Assembly (NCBI RefSeq): GCF_018613655.1
Contig: NZ_JAGGPW010000004.1
Location: 834,627 to 898,626, forward strand
Source: Planococcus sp. ISL-109
GTDB taxonomy: Bacteria > Bacillota > Bacilli > Bacillales_A > Planococcaceae
Direction of reading: 5' to 3'
Length of the DNA: 64,000 nucleotides
The position numbers and the translations under genes were made by a program. A model generated the notes under the pieces. The model worked only from the letters and a program-made list of their open reading frames with translations, was not told the origin of the DNA and did not search any database. Positions 45,963 to 57,714 of the stretch are shown in pieces. The first letter of the stretch is position 1; each line of letters starts with the position of its first letter.

Positions 45963-48295
45963 ATTTCTTCCTCCTTGGCTGACACTTGGGCATCAAACCA
46001 CTCTTTTAGATCCCGATAAGATGCATACAATAGCTTATGTTCCAAAGCGATCTGCCGTTCGCGCTTTTGGTAAGCCGGCGCCTCCGACAAATCACGTTTC
46101 CCAGGAGCTTGTGCAATCTCGGTAATTCCATTGTTAAGTGTAACAAACCCGAGTTCAAAAAACACCTGAAGCATGAAAAATAATGTCTCCCGGCTCCAGC
46201 CTTTATGCTTGGCCAGCTCTTCCCCGTTTTTATCGAAGTCAAAACTGCCGCGCTTTTTGACGAACGCGAAAAGCCATTTGAATTGGTCGCGGTCCGGGAT
46301 GCGTTCGAAATATTGGGATTCCTGTGCATAAAAATGCGCATAGACGCGTTTCGGGCGCATTTGTTTCAATACAGCAGCCAATTGCTCTTCCGTATCCGGC
46401 AGATCCAGCAAAGTGAGATGGTCTTTCGTATTCGCCACGTCCGCAAGTGACTGAGCCAACACAATCGGCCCTTCCAAAAGCGAGCGGAACGCCGACTCGG
46501 TTTCTTGTTGGAAGGCGACAAACACGTGCTTTTCTTTCGGAATAAGCTTCGACCAGCGGCTCACTTGGCGAATGCCGCGAATATCAAATAATTGCCATTC
46601 GTCTGTGCGGATGTCTTCTACCAGAAGCTGAGGTTTTTTGCGGCCATTCCATTCATTGATCTGCAAATCCCCGATGACATCAATCTTGACGTCAGGCGTC
46701 AGTTCATCGCCGAGGTCGCCGATGCCGAAGCCAACCGCATCGAGTGTCATCCCATTTTGTGCCAATTCCATTTTCAAATGCGCTTGGCTTGCACCGATTT
46801 TGCGGATACCGGCGACATTGACGCCGTGCAAATAAAACTTCGGTTTTGAAAAGCCCATGCCGAACGGCGCCAGTTTGCGCATGCCTTCGATCGTCTCGAT
46901 ATCCACTTCATCCAGTGTAACCGGAATATCGATTGCAACGACCGGCACTAAATCTTCTTCAGATAAGGACGTTTCAGCCTGGTCGTTGAGGCGCTCACGC
47001 AAGTCGTCCACATCATCCGCTGACAGCGTCATGCCTGCAGCCATCGGGTGACCGCCGAAATGCGGCAGGATGTCGCGGTTTTTGGCAAGTTCATTATACA
47101 AGTGGAACCCTTCGATGCTGCGGGCAGAACCTATTGCTTTGCCGTTCGCCATATCGAGTGACAAGACGATCGACGGACGGTAGTATTTCTCCGTCAGTTT
47201 AGATGCGACAATGCCGACGACGCCCGGGTTCCAGCCTTCTTGTGCGACCACGATAACTCGCGGCATTTGCTCACTGTAGCGCGCTTCCACTTGCTCGATC
47301 GCCTGCTCGGAAATCGCTTTGACGATCGCCTGCCGTTCTTTGTTCAAAACGTCCAAGCCGTCTGCGAGCGAACGGGCTTCCGATGGGTCATCCGTCAAAA
47401 ATAGCCGCACTGCGGGGTCAGCAGATTGCAAGCGGCCGATCGCATTGATGCGCGGCCCGAACATAAAACCGATCGTTTCTTCCGTGATGTCTCGCTGCTT
47501 AACGCCTGCAACATCGGCGAGCGCCGCGATTGCCGGCATCGGGGAATCCTGCAAAGCGCGCAAGCCTTCTTTGACGAGCACGCGGTTCTCTCCGTGGAGC
47601 GGCACCAAGTCCGCAATGGTCCCAATGGCGACGAGTTCCGTTAAATGATCTGGAATGTCCCCGTACAATGCCTGTGCTATTTTGAATGCGACACCGACGC
47701 CGGCAAGTTCACCGAATGGATACTTGCCTTCGGGATGGCGCGGGTGGATGATCGCGAGCGCTGCGGGCAGTTCTTCACCGATGTCATGGTGATCACTGAT
47801 GATGACGTCCATTCCGAGTTCATTCGCCAAGCGTACCGGTTCGATCCCGGACACGCCGTTATCGACGGTGACGATCAATTTCACGCCTTCTTCGTGTGCT
47901 TCTTTAAACAATTCTGCATTTGGGCCATAGCCATGGTCGAAGCGGTTCGGGATCTTGAACGACACGTCCGCACCCAAATCCTGCAGCACCGTCATCATGA
48001 CCGTCGTACTAGTCACGCCATCTGCATCATAATCACCGTAGACGAGAATTTTTTCTTCCGCTTCGATCGCTTGTTGGATACGCGCTACCGCCACGTCCAT
48101 ATCTTTCATCAAAAACGGGTTATGTATGCCGGACAACTCATCATCCAGAAATTCCCGTGCTTTTTTCACATCATCAATTCCACGCGTGACAAGAATCTTT
48201 GCCAGTACTGAAGACAGCGATAAAGCCTCTCTTAGTTCCTGGACAGCTTGTTCATCCGGTGTTGTCAATTGCCATCTTTTTTTCGATTCAATCAT
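45953..48295 (-). CDS. recJ: Single-stranded-DNA-specific exonuclease RecJ
   Basis: 5'-3' single-strand exonuclease of recombination and mismatch repair. The DHH domain shows [28 protein letters not shown] and [16 protein letters not shown]1 includes [13 protein letters not shown]; an OB domain follows, then the extra C-terminal domain typical of Firmicutes RecJ. Length 780. AGGAAGTGAG precedes the ATG. Translationally coupled to apt. Confidence 0.97.
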   Translation of the reverse strand: MIESKKRWQLTTPDEQAVQELREALSLSSVLAKILVTRGIDDVKKAREFLDDELSGIHNPFLMKDMDVAVARIQQAIEAEEKILVYGDYDADGVTSTTVMMTVLQDLGADVSFKIPNRFDHGYGPNAELFKEAHEEGVKLIVTVDNGVSGIEPVRLANELGMDVIISDHHDIGEELPAALAIIHPRHPEGKYPFGELAGVGVAFKIAQALYGDIPDHLTELVAIGTIADLVPLHGENRVLVKEGLRALQDSPMPAIAALADVAGVKQRDITEETIGFMFGPRINAIGRLQSADPAVRLFLTDDPSEARSLADGLDVLNKERQAIVKAISEQAIEQVEARYSEQMPRVIVVAQEGWNPGVVGIVASKLTEKYYRPSIVLSLDMANGKAIGSARSIEGFHLYNELAKNRDILPHFGGHPMAAGMTLSADDVDDLRERLNDQAETSLSEEDLVPVVAIDIPVTLDEVDIETIEGMRKLAPFGMGFSKPKFYLHGVNVAGIRKIGASQAHLKMELAQNGMTLDAVGFGIGDLGDELTPDVKIDVIGDLQINEWNGRKKPQLLVEDIRTDEWQLFDIRGIRQVSRWSKLIPKEKHVFVAFQQETESAFRSLLEGPIVLAQSLADVANTKDHLTLLDLPDTEEQLAAVLKQMRPKRVYAHFYAQESQYFERIPDRDQFKWLFAFVKKRGSFDFDKNGEELAKHKGWSRETLFFMLQVFFELGFVTLNNGITEIAQAPGKRDLSEAPAYQKRERQIALEHKLLYASYRDLKEWFDAQVSAKEEEIWI

Positions 48296-48347
48296 AGATT
48301 CTCACTTCCTCACCCGTTCATTATACAACATCGCGGAGCAGACAAAA

Positions 48348-48374
48348 ACCTTTCGGCATTTAGCCGAAAGGTTC
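48348..48374 (-). terminator. Terminator after the LapA-like gene
   Basis: Stem AACCTTTCGGC/GCCGAAAGGTT with a short ATTTA loop and TTTTT on the minus strand. Confidence 0.88.
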
Positions 48375-48379
48375 ATTTT

Positions 48380-48820
48380 TTAATGTTCGTCGCGGCGCGG
48401 AGCCGGACGATGATCTGAAGTGTCGTTCGTGCCAAATTCATTTCTTCTTGGCTGCGAGCGAAGCGACTCGTCCGCATCATGCGTCCGTTTTTCTCCGGTG
48501 ACGATCATCGCATCAGGCGTTACGCCCGCTTTCTGGTATTCGGCGATTTCGTTTTGCTGTGTGGCGATGAGTGATTCCTTGATCGCCATTTCTTTTTGGA
48601 GCATCTTCACTTTGTGTTTCAGCTGGTAATTGCGTGTCATCGCGAGGATGCTTGATAGCAGGAATCCAAGAAAAGCCGATACGAGAATGACGAGAATAAG
48701 CGGCCACTCGGATTCACCGAAACCATAATTGACCGGCACATTATCGACATTAAATACTGCAAAAACCGCAATGAGGATTGCAAAAATCAGACCGAGCAAT
48801 AAGAGCCATTGCATTTTCAT
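48380..48820 (-). CDS. LapA family (DUF1049) membrane protein, YrvD-like
   Basis: A 146-residue protein with two N-terminal membrane segments (about 4-25 and 38-62; WLLLLGLIFAILIAVFAVFN and ILVILVSAFLGFLLSSILAM), a coiled coil (about 65-95), and a hydrophilic tail rich in Arg, Asp and His. LapA domain proteins are involved in envelope lipopolysaccharide assembly in Gram-negatives; the role here is unknown. The ATG nine bases after AAAGG is chosen among three close ATGs. Same position as B. subtilis yrvD. Confidence 0.85.
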   Translation of the reverse strand: MKMQWLLLLGLIFAILIAVFAVFNVDNVPVNYGFGESEWPLILVILVSAFLGFLLSSILAMTRNYQLKHKVKMLQKEMAIKESLIATQQNEIAEYQKAGVTPDAMIVTGEKRTHDADESLRSQPRRNEFGTNDTSDHRPAPRRDEH

Positions 48821-48875
48821 TTTACCCATCCTTTCTTTTTTCCAGAATATGTGCAACCCGCCACCATCCAAACAA

Positions 48876-48914
48876 AAAGGGACAAGGTATCATTATTCTA
48901 TACCCTGTCCCTTT
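48876..48914 (-). terminator. secDF terminator
   Basis: Stem AAAGGGACA.GGTAT/ATACC.TGTCCCTTT with one mismatch and TTTTTG on the minus strand, just after the secDF stop. Confidence 0.88.
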
Positions 48915-48926
48915 CTACTATTAAAC

Positions 48927-51203
48927 TTAAACGACCGGTTCGTCGGAGCCCCATTTGGACTCTTGGTCTTTCTTCTCGATATCGATCGGCCCTTTCTTTT
49001 TCAGCTCGCCTTTTTTCATGACAAGCCATAGCTGGGCAGCAATGAAGATCGAGGAGTATGTCCCCGCGATCAATCCGATCAATAATGCGATCGAGAAGTT
49101 CGTAATTGATGGTGCACCGAAGATCAGCAAGGCGAGCACGACAAGGAGAACAGTCATCACTGTATTCACCGAACGCGTTAATGTTTGGCGCAGTGAGGTA
49201 TTGACGATTTTCTCCAATTGCTCCACCGTTTCCACTTTTTTCACTCGGCGCATGTTCTCGCGGATCCGGTCAAACGTCACGATCGTATCGTTGATCGAGT
49301 AACCGACGATCGTCAGAACCGCTGCGATAAAGGTGATGTCCACTTCAAGCCTTAGCAGACTGAATATGGCGATGATAAAGAAGGTATCGTGGACCAATGC
49401 GGCAACAGCTGCGACACCCATGCGCCATTCAAAGCGGAATGCAACATAAATAATGATGCCGACTGCGGCAATGGCGAGCGCCATCATCGCATTTTGCGCA
49501 AGTTCACGGCCGACAGTATCCGACACGGTGGAGACGTTCGGCTCTATGCCGAATTCCTCAATGGCCGCTGATTTCAAGCTGTCGATGTCTTGCTGGCTGA
49601 ACTCTTCATTATAACGGACGACCCCGATCGAAGAACCTTCACCAGACATCACAATGCTCGAAGAAGGATAACCGGCTTGCTCAAGGAAACTTTCCACTTC
49701 ATCTGCAGTCAATGGGGATTCCGAGGTCACTTCAACGCGTGTACCACTGGAGAAATCGATCCCCAAATTCAATTGGAAAATGGACAATACGACCATACCG
49801 GATAAGATCAGCGCGAGCGATGCGGCAAAGAATTTGCGGCGGTTGCCGGCAAAATCAAAGCGGTCATATGGTGTTTTCAGATCCGTGATGTGCAGGTCTT
49901 CTTCTTTCGTATGGATGTGTTTTTTCGTTAAACCGAACCAGCGCGGCTTGCCATCTAAGAATCCGCTCCATACCCACAAACCGAGCAATAGCCTTGATCC
50001 CCATACTGCGGTCAAGAAGCTGGCGAGAATGGAAATAATCAATAGCGTGGCGAAACCTTTTACTGAACTGGTCCCGAAATAGAACAATACCGATGCAGCG
50101 AGAAGCGTCGTAATATTAGCATCGATGATTGCCGAGAACGAAGATCTTGCCCCGGCACGGAATGCATCTCGCACCGATTGGCCGGTACGCAATTCTTCGC
50201 GTATCCGCTCGTAGGTGATGATATTGGCATCGACAGCCATCCCGACACCGAGCATGATTGCAGCAATACCCGGCAATGTCAGCACCCCGCCGATCCATTC
50301 GAAGATCAACAGGATCAGGTAGACGTAAGCGGATAAGGTGATGACGGCAATCGCGCCTGGGAAGCGGTAGAATAACAGCATGAAGATCAACACCGCTGTG
50401 ATACCGATTCCTGCAGCAACTGTCGTTTGATCGAGTGCCTGTTCCCCGAATTGTGCGCCGACCGAAGTCGAATAGATTTCTTCAAGTTTTACCGGCAGCG
50501 CCCCGGCATTCAAAATACCGGCCAAACTTTGCGTTTCCTCTACAGAAAAGGAACCGGAAATCTCAACGGACGGTGAATTGATGCGCTGGGAGACGCGCGG
50601 GTCGGAGACGAATTTCGGATCCGGCTTTAAGCGTTCTTCCTGGTAGGAATCGACGCCTTCTTCAAAGTCCAACCAGATGACAAGTACGTTATCTGGAGCA
50701 GGCATTTGGGCAATTTCGCCTGTAATTTCAGCGAATTTCCCCGGATCATTCAATTCGAGCGTCACGATCGGCTGGCCTTCTTGGTTAAATGTTCCAGTAG
50801 CACCACCTTGCGTCAAGTCGTTTCCGGACAGCATGACATTATCTTCCGCATCGCGGAACGATAAATTCGCTTCGGTCGACAGCAGTTCGCGGGCAGTCGA
50901 TTGGTCTTCCACGCCCGCTAACTGGACACGGATCCGGTTGCCGCTTTCGATCTGAATGCTCGGTTCACTGACCCCGAGCACGTTGATGCGGTTCATGAGC
51001 GCATCTGTCGTATCGGAAACAACGGAATCCGTAATTTCCTGTCCGTCTTCTAGCGGCTCGACTTGATACAGAACTTCAAATCCACCTTGCAGATCCAGGC
51101 CGAGCTTAATGTCTTTGGCGATCGGCAAACTAGTCGTGCCAATCAAACCGACAAGCAGAAATACCAGCAGGAAAAAGGCGATGATGCGAGACCTTGCTTT
51201 CAT
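48927..51203 (-). CDS. secDF: Protein translocase subunit SecDF (fused)
   Basis: Proton-motive-force driven motor that aids late stages of Sec export. SecD half: membrane segment 1, IKLGLDLQGGFEVLYQV, the P1 periplasmic domain, then five membrane segments with GVGMAVDANIITYERIREELR. SecF half begins near residue 445 with LGIDFSSGTRVEV and ends with VGYSINDTIVTFDRIRENMRR. Fusion of SecD and SecF is normal for Bacillus. Length 758. AGGAGG precedes the ATG. Terminated by its own hairpin; comN follows upstream on the same strand. Confidence 0.98.
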   Translation of the reverse strand: MKARSRIIAFFLLVFLLVGLIGTTSLPIAKDIKLGLDLQGGFEVLYQVEPLEDGQEITDSVVSDTTDALMNRINVLGVSEPSIQIESGNRIRVQLAGVEDQSTARELLSTEANLSFRDAEDNVMLSGNDLTQGGATGTFNQEGQPIVTLELNDPGKFAEITGEIAQMPAPDNVLVIWLDFEEGVDSYQEERLKPDPKFVSDPRVSQRINSPSVEISGSFSVEETQSLAGILNAGALPVKLEEIYSTSVGAQFGEQALDQTTVAAGIGITAVLIFMLLFYRFPGAIAVITLSAYVYLILLIFEWIGGVLTLPGIAAIMLGVGMAVDANIITYERIREELRTGQSVRDAFRAGARSSFSAIIDANITTLLAASVLFYFGTSSVKGFATLLIISILASFLTAVWGSRLLLGLWVWSGFLDGKPRWFGLTKKHIHTKEEDLHITDLKTPYDRFDFAGNRRKFFAASLALILSGMVVLSIFQLNLGIDFSSGTRVEVTSESPLTADEVESFLEQAGYPSSSIVMSGEGSSIGVVRYNEEFSQQDIDSLKSAAIEEFGIEPNVSTVSDTVGRELAQNAMMALAIAAVGIIIYVAFRFEWRMGVAAVAALVHDTFFIIAIFSLLRLEVDITFIAAVLTIVGYSINDTIVTFDRIRENMRRVKKVETVEQLEKIVNTSLRQTLTRSVNTVMTVLLVVLALLIFGAPSITNFSIALLIGLIAGTYSSIFIAAQLWLVMKKGELKKKGPIDIEKKDQESKWGSDEPVV

Positions 51204-51266
51204 ATGTATAGTTCCTCCTTAATATAGCACACAGCACTTACATTATCGGTGACGTGTTAAAAGGTG

Positions 51267-51587
51267 TCAAATCCCGCGAGATTTGCCGCGCGCTGGGCGC
51301 AGAAGCTGCTGCAGGTCCTCCATGTTTTCCTCCGCAAAAAAATTAACCGTCTTAAAGGCTTCGACCTGATGATACGCGACAAAATCAGAAGCGGTCAAGT
51401 CCATGATATCCGACACCATCTCGTGCAGGCGCATGTCTTCGATGTTCTTCTTTTTCCATGCTTTTTTCAGACAAAAATCCCATAGCGCTTCCGGCGTGAA
51501 GGTTTCATACTGCAAATACGTAAATTCACTACATTTGCTTTCCAGCGCCGGCAGCACTTGCGCGTATTTTTCCGGATAGCTGTTCAT
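51267..51587 (-). CDS. comN: Post-transcriptional regulator ComN (YrzD)
   Basis: A 106-residue helical protein of the ComN family; in B. subtilis ComN promotes accumulation of comE operon mRNA and is recruited by DivIVA. Conserved parts are LQYETFTPEALWDFCLKKAWKKK and LHEMVSDIMDLTASDFVAYHQVEAFK. The ATG follows AAAGGAGAACCACC. The upstream sequence is a near-perfect triplication of a 15-base unit that includes this ribosome binding site. spoVB and yrbG, its neighbours in B. subtilis, are missing. Confidence 0.9.
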   Translation of the reverse strand: MNSYPEKYAQVLPALESKCSEFTYLQYETFTPEALWDFCLKKAWKKKNIEDMRLHEMVSDIMDLTASDFVAYHQVEAFKTVNFFAEENMEDLQQLLRPARGKSRGI

Positions 51588-51632
51588 GGTGGTTCTCCTT
51601 TCTGCAGTTCTCCTTTCTGCAGTTCTCTTTCC
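51588..51632 (-). repeat. Tandem 15-bp repeat carrying the comN Shine-Dalgarno site
   Basis: On the minus strand the unit AAAGGAGAACTGCAG occurs about 2.9 times in a row (first copy AAAGAGAACTGCAG, last copy ending AAAGGAGAACCACC next to the ATG). Two or three potential Shine-Dalgarno sites are therefore stacked before comN. Confidence 0.85.
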
Positions 51633-51746
51633 ATTGTACCTTCCAAATGGAAATTTTAGAACAATCGCTTTAAAATTTTTGGAAAATTGTTTAATTTATT
51701 GTTCGGGCAAACAGCTGAAAGTGATAGCGCGGATTTGCGCCTGGAC

Positions 51747-51781
51747 GAAAAAAACGCCTCCCGAAAGGAAGACGGTTTTTC
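51747..51781 (-). terminator. Probable yajC operon terminator
   Basis: Imperfect stem AAAAC..CTCC/GGAAGACGGTTTT with a GAAA-type loop and a run of seven T on the minus strand, just after the yajC stop. Confidence 0.65.
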
Positions 51782-51789
51782 ACATTTTC

Positions 51790-52047
51790 TTATTCAACGA
51801 TACGGGCGATTGCTTGGCGCTCAAACTGCATGCGCGTGCCATCTGCCACCGTGATGTAGATTGTCGCATCGTCCACAGCATCGACTAGGCCGTGCAAGCC
51901 GCCGATCGTCACAACGCGGTCCCCACGCTTCAATTCAGACTGCATGTTGGCCGTAGACTTTTGGCGCTTTTGAGCTGGGCGGATGATGAAAAACCACATC
52001 AGCACGAACATCAATAGTAAAGGTGATAACGCAATTAATGTTTCCAT
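51790..52047 (-). CDS. yajC: Preprotein translocase subunit YajC
   Basis: Small Sec accessory protein. One membrane segment (about 5-24, IALSPLLLMFVLMWFFIIRP) followed by the cytoplasmic QKRQKSTANMQSELKRGDRVVTIGGLHGLV signature. Length 85. GGGGGG lies ten bases before the ATG. Last gene of ruvA-ruvB-queA-tgt-yajC; secDF, its functional partner, is downstream. Confidence 0.95.
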   Translation of the reverse strand: METLIALSPLLLMFVLMWFFIIRPAQKRQKSTANMQSELKRGDRVVTIGGLHGLVDAVDDATIYITVADGTRMQFERQAIARIVE

Positions 52048-52088
52048 TGTTTAATTTCCCCCCTTCGCTTTCTCTATTGCTTTCGACC

Positions 52089-54303
<2,215 letters not shown>

Positions 54304-54307
<4 letters not shown>

Positions 54308-55302
54308 TCAGGCATCTCCATTTTAAAGTGTTCGTAGGCTAGCTGCGTAACCGTTCGGCCTCTTGGTGTCCGTTGAATAAAACCGATCTGCAGCAGATAC
54401 GGCTCGTAGACATCTTCAATCGTCATCGATTCTTCGCCGATGCTCGCGGCGATCGTATCCACGCCGACGGGCCCGCCGCGAAAGCGCGTAATCATGCCAA
54501 CCAGCAGCTTATGGTCGATATGGTCAAGGCCGAGCGGGTCGACTTGCAGCATTTCGAGCGCTTGTTCCGCCATATCGGTCGTGATCGATCCGTTGCCGCG
54601 CACCATCGCATAATCGCGTACCCGTTTTAGGAGACGGTTGGCGATACGCGGGGTTCCACGGGATCTGCGGGCGATTTCAATGGCTGCGAGCGGATCGATA
54701 TCCGCTTCAAACAGCTCAGCACTGCGCTCGACGATTTGCGTCAGCGCTTCGGTGTCGTAATATTCGAGCCGCGCCAACACGCCGAAACGGTCGCGCAAAG
54801 GTGCAGACAATGCGCCTGCACGCGTTGTCGCACCGATCAAAGTGAACGGCGGCAAGTCCAGCCGCACAGAACGCGCGGTCGGGCCTTTGCCGACGACGAT
54901 GTCGAGGCAAAAGTCCTCCATCGCCGGGTACAGCACTTCCTCGATCGAGCGGTTAAGGCGGTGGATCTCATCGATGAACAGCACATCGCCCGGTTCGAGT
55001 GACGACACGATGGCCGCCAAATCGCCGGGGCGTTCGATTGCAGGGCCTGACGTCATCTTGACGCCGACTTCCATTTCATTGGCGATAACGGTCGCGAGCG
55101 TCGTTTTCCCGAGGCCAGGCGGTCCATGCAGAAGCACATGATCAAGCGATTCGCTGCGCATCTTGGCCGCTTGGATGAAAATCTCCAAATTGTGCTTCAC
55201 TTTCTGCTGGCCGATATATTGCGACAAACGCTGTGGACGCAATGATTGTTCAAAGCGCTCATCAAATTCAGAAATTTCTCCGTCGATGATCCGTTCTTCC
55301 AT
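54304..55302 (-). CDS. ruvB: Holliday junction branch migration ATPase RuvB
   Basis: Hexameric AAA+ motor that drives branch migration with Ruv[21 protein letters not shown] opens the family; Walker A is [13 protein letters not shown], Walker [10 protein letters not shown], sensor 1 [20 protein letters not shown], and the C-terminal winged helix ends [16 protein letters not shown]. Length 332. GGAGG precedes the ATG, 18 bp after ruvA. Confidence 0.98.
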
Positions 55303-55320
55303 GGCGTTCGCCTCCTTTTC

Positions 55321-55917
55321 TTACGTCTGTTTCAATAATAATTGCAAGGCTTTTTTCATAAAGCCTTCCGTGTTGAGTTCGAGGCCTTTCAGCTGCGGCT
55401 TCACTTTGGTGATCTCGCGCTCCGAGTAGCCAAGCGCAGAAAGTGCCAGCATCGCTTCTTCGAGCTCCGCTTCGTCCCCGCCGAACAATTGCGGCTGGTT
55501 TTCGTCCGCGTACGATTCTCCGAAGAATTCCGTCAGCTTGCCTTTCAAATCCAAAATCATCTGGCGGGCTGTTTTTTTGCCGACGCCAGGGAATTTCACC
55601 AAGTAATTTTCATCTTCCTGCTCGATCGCTTCGATGACGTATTGCGGCTGGCCGGATGCCAGTATCGCAAGCGCACCTTTAGGGCCGATGCCGGACACGC
55701 TGATGAGCTTGCGGAACAATTCCCGCTGCTCAAGTGTCGGGAAGCCGAACAGAAACTCTGCGTCTTCCCGCACATGATGGTGCACAAAAATCTGCAGCTC
55801 GTCCGAACCGAACGAATACGGATTCGGCGCAAAAATCTGCCAGCCGACTCCCTGCTGCTCCACTACTAAATATTCAGGCGTCACACGGGTGACATGGCCT
55901 TTTATGTAATCGTACAT
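55321..55917 (-). CDS. ruvA: Holliday junction DNA helicase subunit RuvA
   Basis: Tetrameric junction-binding protein. Domain I (1-63) is the OB fold, domain II holds two helix-hairpin-helix motifs (LISVSGIGPKGALAILAS and LVKFPGVGKKTARQMILDLKGKL), and domain III (about 145-198) binds RuvB. Length 198. First gene of ruvA-ruvB-queA-tgt-yajC. bofC, next to ruvA in B. subtilis, is missing; a structured intergenic element lies upstream. Confidence 0.97.
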   Translation of the reverse strand: MYDYIKGHVTRVTPEYLVVEQQGVGWQIFAPNPYSFGSDELQIFVHHHVREDAEFLFGFPTLEQRELFRKLISVSGIGPKGALAILASGQPQYVIEAIEQEDENYLVKFPGVGKKTARQMILDLKGKLTEFFGESYADENQPQLFGGDEAELEEAMLALSALGYSEREITKVKPQLKGLELNTEGFMKKALQLLLKQT

Positions 55918-55989
55918 AGCACTCGCCCTTTCATTTTCAACCTATTGATTATACCATATTCCGCCCGGTCCTACGAAGAAACCTATCCA

Positions 55990-56100
55990 CTCCATTTATC
56001 CCGCTTTAGCGGTCTGTAAGACTCCCACTTCTGCCAGTTGGAGATCAACAGGCCGTAAAAGTCCGATTGGATCAACTAACAATCACTAGGGATGAGAAAC
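55990..56100. repeat. Structured intergenic element between ruvA and niaR
   Basis: Gene-free sequence with nested dyads: CCGCTTTAGCGG, then CGGTCTGT pairing with ACAGGCCG around an inner CTCC/GGAG stem, then GTCCGATTGGATCAACTAAC. It resembles short interspersed palindromic elements I recall from Bacillaceae genomes, but no second copy is seen in this window, so its nature is uncertain. Confidence 0.45.
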
Positions 56101-56127
56101 TTCCCCACTGATTGAAGTTTCTCTTTA

Positions 56128-56136
56128 TGCTAAAAT
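56128..56136 (+). promoter_or_regulatory. Probable extended -10 promoter of niaR
   Basis: TGCTAAAAT on the plus strand, 35 bp before the niaR ATG; the -35 match is poor. Confidence 0.45.
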
Positions 56137-56170
56137 GAAAGCAAGCATCAATACGTATCGGAGGGTTTCT

Positions 56171-56704
56171 ATGAAAAAGCTATACGGTGAAGAACGCCGC
56201 ACAGTGTTATTAGATGAGCTGAAGCAAGCGCGCCGTCCGATGACCGGCAGTGAGCTCGCGAAACTCGCGCAAGTGTCCCGGCAAGTCATTGTCGGCGATA
56301 TGACGCTTTTGAAAGCAAAAGGCGAACCGATCATCGCCACGAGCCAAGGCTATTTGTATTTGGATCCGAGCGGCAACCAGAAAGTCAGCCGGCGCATCGC
56401 CTGCAATCATAAACCTGAAGAAACCGAAGCGGAGCTGCGGCTGTTGGTCGAGTGCGGTGTCACCGTCAAAGACGTCTCGATCGAGCATCCGGTCTACGGC
56501 GAATTGACGGCAGGCATCCACGTCTCGACACCACTCGACGTCGATCTGTTTATGCAGCGTATACGCGAAACCGGTGCGAGCTATTTGCTTGAACTGACGG
56601 AAGGTACGCACATCCACACGATTACAGCCGAGCTTCCCGAAATGCTGGCACAAGCAGTCTATGCCATGAAACAGCACGGCTACCTGCTCGAAGAATCCGA
56701 ATAA
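56171..56704 (+). CDS. niaR: Transcription repressor NiaR (YrxA)
   Basis: Nicotinic-acid-responsive repressor of NAD synthesis and niacin uptake genes. The N-terminal winged helix (about 1-60) includes MTGSELAKLAQVSRQVIVGDMTLLKA; the C-terminal 3H domain has its conserved histidines in NHKPEE, SIEHPVYGEL and EGTHIHTI. The ATG after GGAGGG gives 177 residues. In B. subtilis yrxA lies by the nad operon; here no nad genes adjoin it, and pheA is the convergent neighbour. Confidence 0.93.
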   Translation: MKKLYGEERRTVLLDELKQARRPMTGSELAKLAQVSRQVIVGDMTLLKAKGEPIIATSQGYLYLDPSGNQKVSRRIACNHKPEETEAELRLLVECGVTVKDVSIEHPVYGELTAGIHVSTPLDVDLFMQRIRETGASYLLELTEGTHIHTITAELPEMLAQAVYAMKQHGYLLEESE

Positions 56705-56710
56705 GCTACG

Positions 56711-56742
56711 AACCCCCGAATGCACATTAGCATTCGGGGGTT
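56711..56742 (+). terminator. Stem-loop after niaR
   Basis: A perfect 13-bp stem AACCCCCGAATGC/GCATTCGGGGGTT with a six-base loop. The following TTAAAATTATTC is not strongly T-rich, so termination may need the next hairpin. Confidence 0.7.
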
Positions 56743-56762
56743 AAAATTATTCTTTCAACATA

Positions 56763-56805
56763 AAAACAGGGAGCGCAAAATCATTGATTTTGCGCTCCCT
56801 GTTTT
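56763..56805. terminator. Bidirectional terminator between niaR and pheA
   Basis: A perfect stem of about 20 bp (AAAACAGGGAGCGCAAAATC with its complement) and T-runs on both strands; serves convergent niaR and pheA. Confidence 0.88.
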
Positions 56806-56835
56806 ATTTCAGAGACTTATAACAGTCTCATCAAT

Positions 56836-57696
56836 TTATGATTTATACGTATAATATGAACCGAGCGTTTTGACGCCGCAGCCGAGTGCAGCGAGTTCCT
56901 CGAACGCACCGCGCATCATCGCCGCATTTTCATCTTCCAATATGTCAGCGATGAAGAAATAGTCGCCGAGGCCTGTCTTCAACGGCCGCGATTCGATTTT
57001 CGACAAGTTCAGCTGGCGCCATGCAAAAACCGACAGCACTTGATGCAGCACGCCCGACCGGTCATCTTTCGGCGGTGTGATCATCAAGGTCGTCTTGATT
57101 TGCGGCTCGTGCCCCGGATTGGTCAGTTTATGGTTGCTTCTCGACAAGACGAAAAAGCGCGTATGGTTGAAATGGAAATCGTGGATGTCGCGCTGCACGA
57201 TGTCCAAACCGTATTTCCTCGCAGCATAATCGTTGGCGATTGCCGCAATATTGCGCTCCGGCAATTCCGCCACCATTTTAGCAGCAGCGGCCGTCGAGCT
57301 GTATTGCTCGAGCGGCGTATGCTTGTACGTGTAATACAGAAACTTATGGCATTGCGCCAGTGCATGCGGGTGGGAATAAATCGCTTCGAACGAGTCCGCA
57401 TCGCGGTTGTCGGGATGCACCAGCAGATGCTGCTCGATCGGCGACAGCACTTCTGCCGTCACATACAACTCCGCTTCGTGGAACAGGTAATCCACCGTCA
57501 ACGGCACCGAGCCTTCTAGTGCATTCTCGAGCGGCACGACCGCATAATCGACCGTTCCTTCTGCGACCGCTTCGATGCATTCGGGAATGGTTGTAAAGGG
57601 CACCAATTGCTCTTTCGGAAAGACTTTGGTAGCCGCCAAATGCGTAAACGACGCTTCCGGACCTAAAAACGAAATTTTCTTTTTCTCCACTGCCAT
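56836..57696 (-). CDS. pheA: Prephenate dehydratase
   Basis: Converts prephenate to phenylpyruvate in phenylalanine synthesis, inhibited by Phe through a C-terminal ACT domain. SFLGPEASFTHLAATKVF opens the catalytic part; the TRF motif is in FNHTRFFVLSR; the ACT motif ESRPLKTGLGDYFFIADI lies near residue 232. Length 286. GGGGGA precedes the ATG. Preceded by pheB, 18 bp upstream. Confidence 0.97.
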   Translation of the reverse strand: MAVEKKKISFLGPEASFTHLAATKVFPKEQLVPFTTIPECIEAVAEGTVDYAVVPLENALEGSVPLTVDYLFHEAELYVTAEVLSPIEQHLLVHPDNRDADSFEAIYSHPHALAQCHKFLYYTYKHTPLEQYSSTAAAAKMVAELPERNIAAIANDYAARKYGLDIVQRDIHDFHFNHTRFFVLSRSNHKLTNPGHEPQIKTTLMITPPKDDRSGVLHQVLSVFAWRQLNLSKIESRPLKTGLGDYFFIADILEDENAAMMRGAFEELAALGCGVKTLGSYYTYKS

Positions 57697-57714
57697 CGAC
57701 TCATTCCCCCTACA

